NCBI GenBank assembly: GCA_002471975.1
Contig: DKQZ01000072.1
Coordinates: 3,360-33,059, forward strand
Direction of reading: 5' to 3'
DNA: 29,700 nucleotides
From: Dialister sp. UBA7295
GTDB taxonomy: Bacteria > Bacillota > Negativicutes > Veillonellales > Dialisteraceae
A program made the translations under genes and the position numbers. Below the pieces are notes generated by a model. The model ran no database searches and was not told the origin of the DNA. It saw only the letters and a list, made by a program, of their open reading frames with translations. Positions 1 through 6,900 of the stretch are shown one piece after another (position 1 is the first letter of the stretch; each line of letters begins with the position of its first letter).

Positions 1-4
1 TATA

Positions 5-80
5 AAAAATGGGCGCCTTTATAATCTCAAGGCGCCCACCTTCACGGATCACGGACCACGGAACACGGACCACGATCAAC
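5..80 (-). repeat. HT element, terminator of the cobT-like operon
   Basis: Hairpin GGGCGCC/GGCGCCC (11-17 with 31-37), joint CCACCTTC, five CACGGAN heptamers (43-78), T run on the minus strand. It lies 36 bases past the stop of the LarC-like gene. Confidence 0.8.
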
Positions 81-115
81 GCAAATGACACAGATCATAA
101 GAATGTTATACGAAC

Positions 116-895
116 TTAAATCTCCAATCCGCTATCCACCCCAAACACCTTCAGATGCCTGCTGAAGATGGAGTCTCCCCGATCATTGAAGTATCCCAGG
201 TATTCGGTGACCGTATTGTCCCCCGTCGGTTTTTCCGCGCTGGAGGATCCGTAGGCTGTCTTGTCGGCCAGGAAACGGCTGTCCATGGGCATGAAGGCTG
301 CGGATAAGCCCTGAAGCATGGCGGCGGCAAAAGGATGGATTTCTTCCACATTGACAGGATTTCCAAAGGTAGAAACGGCATCGGTCAAAATGGCATTATT
401 GGCCCGTCCCGCTTCGGTCCTGCCTTCGGTGATGGAGAATGGAACGGTAAAGAGGCTTTCCACTTCCAGATAGTCCAGGCAGCAAAGGAAAAGATAGAGG
501 GAAGTGAGATTTTCTTCGGCCACATGGATCCGGCGAAGGTCTACGATGTCCGAAGGGATTTCATCGATGGCGTCAGACGCGCCCCCGCAGAGACAGGAGA
601 AGACTTTCCAGCCGATGCTTTCCCATTCCGGTTCGGTTTTCGCACATATTTCCTTCCAGCTGCGGAAGATGTCTCCCTGTTTCAGGAGGAGCGGTTTTTC
701 CCCGCTCGGCGGGATATGGAAATAATGGGCCGAGACCTGGGCTTTCGGATTTGGCTTTTCAATGAAATTTACGGGAAGGCCGGCTTCTTCCAGCTTCGAT
801 TTCAGGTAGACCGGCGGGACTCCCATATCGATGAGTCCTCCGATCAGCATATCCGGCGTCAGTTTCCCATAGCATTTGACAAAGAGTGCTTTCAT
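116..895 (-). CDS. LarC-like (DUF111 N-terminal type) protein, short and diverged
   Basis: This 259-residue protein resembles the N-terminal half of LarC, the CTP-dependent nickel insertase of the nickel-pincer cofactor. The start MKALFVKCYG..DMLIGGLIDMG (residues 1-25) parallels the LarC start with its GDM-LGAL-DLG motif. HVAEENLTSLYLFLCCLDYL (124-143) matches the H-x-x-E helix region. HPFAAAMLQGL (187-197) and YGSSSAE (215-221) match the TPTGAAIL and GYGAG blocks. The C-terminal half of a full LarC (about 400 residues) is absent, and the usual DCFSGISGDM motif is altered to KCYGKLTPDM. Its ATG overlaps the TAA of the upstream gene by one base (TAATG), so it is the coupled third gene of the CobT-type operon. 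An HT-element terminator follows. LarC relatedness is a reading of motifs; enzymatic activity is doubtful, and a role linked to nicotinate nucleotides or cobamide ligand attachment is inference. Confidence 0.6.
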   Translation of the reverse strand: MKALFVKCYGKLTPDMLIGGLIDMGVPPVYLKSKLEEAGLPVNFIEKPNPKAQVSAHYFHIPPSGEKPLLLKQGDIFRSWKEICAKTEPEWESIGWKVFSCLCGGASDAIDEIPSDIVDLRRIHVAEENLTSLYLFLCCLDYLEVESLFTVPFSITEGRTEAGRANNAILTDAVSTFGNPVNVEEIHPFAAAMLQGLSAAFMPMDSRFLADKTAYGSSSAEKPTGDNTVTEYLGYFNDRGDSIFSRHLKVFGVDSGLEI

Positions 896-1914
896 TACTT
901 CACGTCCTCTCTCTGGCGTCCTTTGCCTGGGCCGTCCAATGCCACTGCCACGTCGGCAGTTCCGAACGTTTTCATCTGGTTCAGCATATCGATGGCTGCA
1001 TCCAGTATGGAGAGCCCCAGGGCGGAGCCATAACCTTCTGCTTCTGTAAAATCATAATGGAGGAATGCTTTCATGCCCATTTTCTGCATCTGCATCTGAT
1101 GGACCGGTTCCTCATAGTAAACAGATGGAAATACGAAATTTTTTATTTCCGGATAGACTGTCACTGCCGAAAGGACGGCAGCTCCGGTGACAGAATTGTC
1201 AAAAACCACCATCATTCCGTTTTTGGCTGCTTCTACGGTAAATCCGAAGAGGGCGGCAATTTCAGCCGATCCCACTTCAGCCAGATTTCCCACGGGATTT
1301 TCCGCAAAATTTCCTACTCCGTAAAGTTTCAGGGAAAAACCGCCTTTGGCGGATACTTTCATGAGGTCTTCTTTCATGATGGATGCCGTCACAGCCAGGG
1401 CAGAGAGAGGGTACCGTTCCCCTATATTTCCAAGGCCCACGGCCTGGACGCCCTGATTAGCCAGGGTTTTGGCCACGGACATGCCCAGGGAGATGGCGCT
1501 TTTCACGATTTCATCATCCATGGCAGGATGGCCATGGTGGGTGCCGTGAATCACTTTCTTCGAAAGCACCCCTTCGATGTCGGAGGTATCTTTTTCAAGA
1601 CCTGCGTCAATGAGGTAAACCGGGGCTTCCAGCTGGCGGGCAATGACGTTGACCGGACCATAGCCCTGGGCCACCAGTTTCATTTCATCGTGAGAAAGCT
1701 GGCCTTTCGTCTTGTTTTCTCCGTCCACTGCCGTATCGCCGCCAAAAATGACGATGGCTTTATTGAGGTACGCCGGTTTCACTTCTCTCGTGATTCCCGC
1801 CATGCGTACCGCTATTTCCTCCAGTTTCCCCAGGGAATGAATCGGTTTGATCAGGTTATCCACATAGAGCTGGCAGGCTTTCATGACGTTTTCATCAAGG
1901 CTCGGAATATTCAT
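895..1914 (-). CDS. CobT-family phosphoribosyltransferase paralogue lacking catalytic motifs (ArsB-like subunit)
   Basis: Second of two tandem CobT homologues, 339 residues. The fold-level pattern is retained (SLGKLEEIAVRMAGIT at 27-42, VGSAEIAALFG at 214-224, HYDFTEAEGYGSALG at 286-300). The active-site blocks are not: the ADHGV block reads GGDTAV (58-63), and GEMGIGNTTSSA is replaced by GLGNIGERYPLSA (160-172). This fits a non-catalytic partner in a heterodimer, as known for ArsAB of Sporomusa ovata, where two CobT homologues together attach phenol or p-cresol to the nucleotide loop of cobamides. I chose the ATG at 1914: it overlaps the upstream TGA (ATGA) and has a GGGGGTG ribosome site. 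The longer frame from 1947 lies inside the upstream gene. The exact lower ligand cannot be read from sequence. Confidence 0.8.
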   Translation of the reverse strand: MNIPSLDENVMKACQLYVDNLIKPIHSLGKLEEIAVRMAGITREVKPAYLNKAIVIFGGDTAVDGENKTKGQLSHDEMKLVAQGYGPVNVIARQLEAPVYLIDAGLEKDTSDIEGVLSKKVIHGTHHGHPAMDDEIVKSAISLGMSVAKTLANQGVQAVGLGNIGERYPLSALAVTASIMKEDLMKVSAKGGFSLKLYGVGNFAENPVGNLAEVGSAEIAALFGFTVEAAKNGMMVVFDNSVTGAAVLSAVTVYPEIKNFVFPSVYYEEPVHQMQMQKMGMKAFLHYDFTEAEGYGSALGLSILDAAIDMLNQMKTFGTADVAVALDGPGKGRQREDVK

Positions 1915-2963
1915 GCTTTCACCCCCGCTTCTTCTTTTGTGGCACATTCCCGGAATACGGAAAGAGCAAAGTCAAACATTTTCGTCTGGATCCCCGCGCC
2001 TACGGATTCGCCCAGGCGGAAATCGAGGTCGATATATTCGGTAAGACCGAGAGCTGCCAGGGACCTCTTGTGGGCCTGCTCGAGGGACAGATGAGAGGCC
2101 ATGAGGTATTTCACGGACCGCGGAGCAAGGGCTTGGGCGATAAAGGCGCTGGCCGTCGTATTGAATCCGTCAATAATCGTCATGGCATGGCCGGCAGCGG
2201 CTCCTAAAATGACCCCTGTCATGCAGCCGAATTCAAATCCTCCCACTTTGGAGAGGACGTCGATACCGTCATTTGGGTCCGGATGGTTCACGTCCATGGC
2301 CGTCTGGACCACTTCTACTTTATGAAGAAGCCGTTCATCGGAAATATTGGTCCCCCGGCCCGTCACTTCTGCGGCATTCCAGTGATTGAAGGTGCCCAGG
2401 ATGCAGGCGGAGGAAGTGGTATTAGAAATACCCATTTCCCCGATGGTGAAAATCTTATATCCCTCCGCCACTTTCCGGCGGGCGATTTCAATGCCGGTCT
2501 CGATGGATTCGATGGCCTGTCCTCTCGTCATGGCCGGGCCCTGGGTGATATCTTTCGTGCCCCAGGCGATTTTGCGGTTCAAAAGTCCTTTCACTTTGGA
2601 CATATCCGCATTGATTCCCATATCCACGACCACCATATCGGCGCCCCCGTAATAAGCCATGGCATTGGCGGAAGCTCCCTTTGTTTCACAGTAGGCCCGG
2701 GTCATTCCGATGGTCGTAGCCTGGGGATAGGCAGAAACGCCCTGCGCATAGACGCCATGGTCGGCGCAGGCAATGACGGTGCAGCATTTCGGTATCGATG
2801 GTACCGCTTCTCCCGTAATGCCGGCAAACTGGGTCACCATGGCCTCCATTTTGCCCAGATTTCCCATGCCCAGGTACAGGTCCTGCCACCTTTGGGCGGC
2901 CTTTTCCATAGCCTCCTCATCCAGCGGCCGGATCGCATCCAGCGTCGTATCCAGTAATCCCAT
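1911..2963 (-). CDS. cobT: Nicotinate-nucleotide:base phosphoribosyltransferase, CobT family (ArsA-like)
   Basis: CobT enzymes move the ribose phosphate of nicotinate mononucleotide onto the lower-ligand base of cobamides in the cytoplasm. This 350-residue protein has the family blocks: ADHGV (67-71), GEMGISNTTSSA (175-186, with the Glu matching Glu174 of Salmonella CobT), TGRGT (201-205), VGGFE (240-244), SHLSLEQAH (290-298) and LDFRLGESVGAG (313-324, Glu319 matching the catalytic Glu317). It is first in a coupled operon with a second, motif-poor CobT homologue, the arrangement known for arsA-arsB of Sporomusa and Veillonella, which activates phenol and p-cresol. An AGGAGG ribosome site precedes the ATG. 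A TATAAT box and a 16-base palindrome lie just upstream. A plain benzimidazole-specific CobT is the alternative. The family call is firm and the ArsA assignment is inference. Confidence 0.88.
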   Translation of the reverse strand: MGLLDTTLDAIRPLDEEAMEKAAQRWQDLYLGMGNLGKMEAMVTQFAGITGEAVPSIPKCCTVIACADHGVYAQGVSAYPQATTIGMTRAYCETKGASANAMAYYGGADMVVVDMGINADMSKVKGLLNRKIAWGTKDITQGPAMTRGQAIESIETGIEIARRKVAEGYKIFTIGEMGISNTTSSACILGTFNHWNAAEVTGRGTNISDERLLHKVEVVQTAMDVNHPDPNDGIDVLSKVGGFEFGCMTGVILGAAAGHAMTIIDGFNTTASAFIAQALAPRSVKYLMASHLSLEQAHKRSLAALGLTEYIDLDFRLGESVGAGIQTKMFDFALSVFRECATKEEAGVKA

Positions 2964-2999
2964 GAATTCCTCCTTATATTTTAGTTAGATTTGTCTTAA

Positions 3000-3025
3000 A
3001 TGTATAGTCATACATATTTATTATA
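3000..3025 (-). promoter_or_regulatory. Promoter -10 and palindromic operator of the cobT-like operon
   Basis: On the minus strand a perfect TATAAT (3025-3020) is followed at once by the perfect inverted repeat ATGTATAGTCATACAT (3015-3000), which would cover the transcription start. The -35 match is weak. The geometry fits a repressor site; the regulator is unknown. No cobalamin-riboswitch B12 box was seen upstream. Confidence 0.5.
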
Positions 3026-3167
3026 TCATGGAAGAAAAGGTTCATGGCCGGAATTTGAAACAGGGAACCAGACTTTTGCTTCGGGGCTGTCGGGAGTATC
3101 GGAAGTATCGGGAAAGCTGTGATGCTGCATGGGCAGGGGCTGCTGAATCAGGCCTGCCGGAAGACAC

Positions 3168-3199
3168 AAAAAAAGCCGCCCACCTGATGGTGAGCGGCT
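3168..3199 (-). terminator. Intrinsic terminator on the minus strand
   Basis: AGCCGC (3174-3179) and GCGGCT (3194-3199) enclose a second CACC/GGTG stem; on the minus strand the hairpin is followed by seven Ts. No protein gene lies between it and the autotransporter terminator at 3817, so it appears to end a non-coding transcript. Confidence 0.75.
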
Positions 3200-3515
3200 A
3201 TGGCACGCAAACAAGTCCTCCCGAAGGTCATGGAGCATATCCGAGGTCCCAGAATTCCGGATCATGACTTATCATCGAAAGCGCATTGCTTCGTGAGTAA
3301 CAGTAAGGGGCACGGGGGGCTGGTTGTTCATTTTCTCATTCCTTTTGAAGGGGAGGACTTATTTTGTTTAATAACCTGGAAACAGGATTTCCTCGAGGAT
3401 AGAAAGCAATCGGAACACGTGGGTCTTGCTCCGGATCCGCTGTAAATTTTGGGGCGCCTGGCGGATCGGATGGAGCTCGGCCCGAGGCCTCGTTCGTTTT
3501 GCCTTCTATACATAT
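3168..3515 (-). ncRNA. Candidate structured non-coding RNA with terminator
   Basis: About 345 bases on the minus strand carry no convincing reading frame but several pairings: GATCCGC with GCGGATC near 3428-3465, an AAGTCCTCCC/GGGAGGACTT long-range pair (about 3345-3360 with 3212-3225), and the strong terminator at the 3' end. Short open frames here (61 to 81 codons) lack ribosome sites. I compared it by eye with RNase P, tmRNA, SRP RNA, 6S RNA, T-box and cobalamin-riboswitch signatures and found no match beyond a short CCGGAGCAAGACC string that also occurs in RNase P RNAs. The 5' end is a guess. It could instead be a decayed gene. Confidence 0.35.
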
Positions 3516-3810
3516 AGTAGAAAAAATTTCGTTTTGTATCATTAGAAATTCATTAAACCTTGTAATTCTGATATTTCCTTACTGATTACCGAGGCTTGGA
3601 TTTGCGAAAATGTCAGTCATGACAAATCGGGATTTTCGAATCCACCGGAAAAGTATCTTCCTTTGTTGAGAGCCAAAGGCCGCCTTCCCATGGTACGTGT
3701 CCCGTGTCACGATCTATCAGAATGAAAAGCAGGATATAGCCTCCCTCAAGACGAATTCAAAGCCCCTGACAGAATCCCTGACAGCCGGCAGCTTCCATGC
3801 GACCCAAAAG
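3516..3810. other. Gene-free stretch between candidate RNA and autotransporter
   Basis: No supported gene. Minus-strand A/T-rich sequence near 3505-3545 (TACTAT, TATGTA) could hold the promoter of the candidate RNA but no good -35/-10 pair was found. The rest shows no repeats or hairpins that I can support. Confidence 0.4.
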
Positions 3811-3816
3811 CAAAAG

Positions 3817-3842
3817 CCTCCCGGTCCAAAGGGACCAGGAGG
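3817..3842. terminator. Bidirectional terminator of the autotransporter gene
   Basis: CCTCC-C-GGTCC, loop AAA, GGGACC-A-GGAGG: an 11-bp hairpin 60 bases after the autotransporter stop, flanked by A-rich sequence on one side and T-rich on the other, so it could work in both directions. Confidence 0.8.
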
Positions 3843-3904
3843 TCTTTATATTTCCAAAAGCTGAAAACCGGGCACTAAAATCTTGCTGCCAGGAGCTAAT
3901 GATA

Positions 3905-6900
3905 TCAGTATTCAAACCGGACTCCGAAGTCCCAGGTCCAGTCTTTCTTGTAATCGCTGCCCACTCCCCTTTCGTAATCGAAGTAGATATGGGTCCCCGC
4001 ATCGAGCTGGAAGGTGGCCCCGATGCCATATTCGAACCAGGTATCGTTCTGTCCTTCGGAGAGATGGATTCTTTCTCCGCCCTCACTCATATCCATGCCG
4101 ATGGCTCCTCCGAATTCATGGTACCAGTTGGCTTTGAGGTAGGCGTTTCCTTTTCTTCCGTCATTCATGTGGAATTCTCTGCCCAGGTTGAAGCCGCCTC
4201 TCCAGACTGCACTCTTGACGTTGTCTCCTTCCATATGGACTCCGTCGCTGGTGGCGTAGTCTTTCATATGGAGATAGCCCATTGTGAGCTGGGTCTGGGG
4301 TTCTACGTACCAGCCTTTGGTGTCGATTTGTTTCTTTCGTCCGTATTCGAGGGATGCGGAGAGGCCGTTTGCATCAGGGTCTCCGTGAATCTTATTTCCA
4401 TAGCTGTTGTAGACGTCGTAATCGGTCTTGAAATAATCATATCTGACAATGAAATCCAGGTAGTGGCCGGCGGGGCGCATATTGGTCATGTAGAAGGCTG
4501 CTCCATAGGCATTGTTGCTGCCGGTGCCTTTTTCGAAACGGCTGTCTCCGTCGATGTAGCGGAAGGTGAATCCTGTAAATTTCTTTCCGCTTTCGTCGTC
4601 TCTATTTACTCTGTCATAGCCCAGTTCATAGACATTGTACTTGTTCTTGAAACCAAAGATGCCGTCTCTGTGGATTTCATTTCCTTTGATTCTTGCCCAG
4701 AGGCCTGCCTGCCCGCTTCCTCCGTGACGAAGCTCGCCCATACGCTGGAGAAGTTTGTCATTCTCCGTGCGCCAGGTATTGTAAATGAGGCTGTCCGCAC
4801 TGTATCCGGTCTGAACGCCGGTGGTCGGGTGAGTCTTGGGATCCATATTGGAAATAGTATCGATAAACCAGTACCAATCTACATTTTCAGCAGAAATATC
4901 TCCGAGTGCTTTCAGAGAATCCTTAAAGGTTTCTGCATCACCATCCTGGGCCTTTCTTTTGTCAATGGTCCATTTCTTCCAGAAAAGCGGGGACTCCACT
5001 TCCGGATTGGCCGGTTTGTAGGAACCGCGTTCCTTTACGGAAAGGGCAAGGACTTTGCCTTTTGCATTGTCTATATCGACGCTGGTGGGGTTGATTTTGA
5101 TTCCCGTCGTCCCGGAATGGGTACCGGCAGCCATGTAGTCTCCGGTCTTTCCATTGCTTCCATCGATATCCATGGAAACAATACCACCATCCGCTTCATA
5201 GACATTGGCAGCAACAGAATCATTCAGTTTTCCATTGGTCAGGTCGATGACGCCGCCCTTTCCGAGAACTTTGGAAATATTGGAATGACCGGTTTCTTTC
5301 CAGGTGCCTCCATCATTCAGCTGAAGAGTAACTCCTGCATCGTCATTCAGAATCTGTTTATCATCCAGGGTACCGATATAAACGGAAGCATTGGTATTCA
5401 GCCATGCTTCTACCTGGCTTCTTTCATCGGTGGAAAGATTGCCTTCCATCACAGTCTTTGTGGAAGAAGCGCTGCCAATGGTCACTTTACCGCCTTTTTT
5501 CGCATTGGCCAGTTTTTCCGTCTTTCCGGGTGTTAAGGTGAGTTCCTTGCCAAGAACGTTCACTTCGCCGCCTTCAGCATGAAGGGTGCCGGTGACATCT
5601 GCTTTTGTTTTTCCATCGATACCGACCGTAATATTTGCGCCTATACTGTGAGCAGCATTCTCCTGTGATCCCTGAGTGAGAGTGACGTTTTCGCCCTGTA
5701 CAGTGACCGTACTGCCATTGCCCCTCACACCGCCATTGACTTCAGCCTTGGCAGTCGATTCACTGCCAATCTGGATTTTGCCGCCCTGTTCATAGACAGC
5801 ATAGTCGGACGAATCTCCATTGACTTTGACATCTTTGCCCAGTACATTGATATTTCCGCCAAGGGTCATCACGTTGCCGGTAAGGAGAGCTTTTTCCGTA
5901 CTATCCAGACCGATATTGATAGTGCCTCCCTGCGCATAGGCCGCCATTTTCTGCTTTGTCTTATAAACAGTAGAAGGATATTCCCCAAGCTGGACGTCAT
6001 TTCCTGTCAGGGTAATATCTTTGCCTTTGACATCAATCTGACCGCCAAGTTCGGCGACACCACCCTGTGTGATGGATGTCTTTCCGGTTTCTTCGCTGCC
6101 GATTTGAATGAGTCCATCATATGCCTTGGCGGTATATTCCGTATTGCTGCCGGTGATGTTCAGATGATCGGTACCTCCAAGGATTTTGACCTCCGAGCCT
6201 CTTTCCAGAATATTACCGGTAATATCGATAGCTGTGGCATTATCTCTGCCAATTGTTGCCCCGGTATGGGAAATCAAAGCAAAAGTTGGTTTTAATTGGT
6301 CATTATGCTCATTGGAGTAATATACCAGTTCATCGGTATTACCGCTCATACTGATGGTATCCGCATTGACAACGACTTGTTTGCCATCGGCAAAGAGATT
6401 ACCGGTAATATTGGCAGATTCCGTATTGTCATCGCCGAGAGTCAGATTTCCTCCCTGAGCCATACCAGCCATATCATGGTAAGGACCATTGGAATCATAA
6501 ATGCTCTTTTTCAAGGTAATATTTTTGCCCAGGACAGTCACTTCTTTGCCGTTGGCCAGGACAGAGCCCTGGATCGTTACATTGTCTGTTCCTTCACTGC
6601 TGCCCATATGGATGGCCGATCCCCTTGCCAAGGCAGCTAAAGGCTGCTTTACCACCGTATCGCTGATGGCCCGGTCAAGGGTAATATCTCGGCCCATTAC
6701 ATCGATCGTTGCGGATTTTGCATCCAGGCCGCCTTTGATGTTCACCTTATCTGTCTTTTCATCACCAATAGCGATATTGCCTCCCCAACTGAAGCCTTCT
6801 CTTCCGGCCGAAGTAACAGCGGCATATTGATTCTTCTCGGATCCAGTGATGGAAATATCAGATCCTTTGACTGTGATTTTACCTGCATAGCCCATCAGAT

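Noticed and set aside
886..2957. Plus-strand frames of 402 and 224 codons opposite the CobT pair
   Set aside because: Shadows of two well-supported minus-strand genes; no ribosome sites.
3001..3515. Cobalamin riboswitch upstream of the cobT-like operon
   Set aside because: No B12 box (AGCCAGGAGACCTGCC-like) was found on the minus strand between 2964 and 3540.
3168..3515. RNase P RNA
   Set aside because: A short CCGGAGCAAGACC match is present but the GAGGAAAGTCC and ACAGAA..GGCTTA core motifs are missing.
3797..5536. 579-codon plus-strand frame opposite the autotransporter
   Set aside because: It is antisense to the barrel end of the autotransporter, has no ribosome site and no family motif; the minus-strand protein is clearly real.
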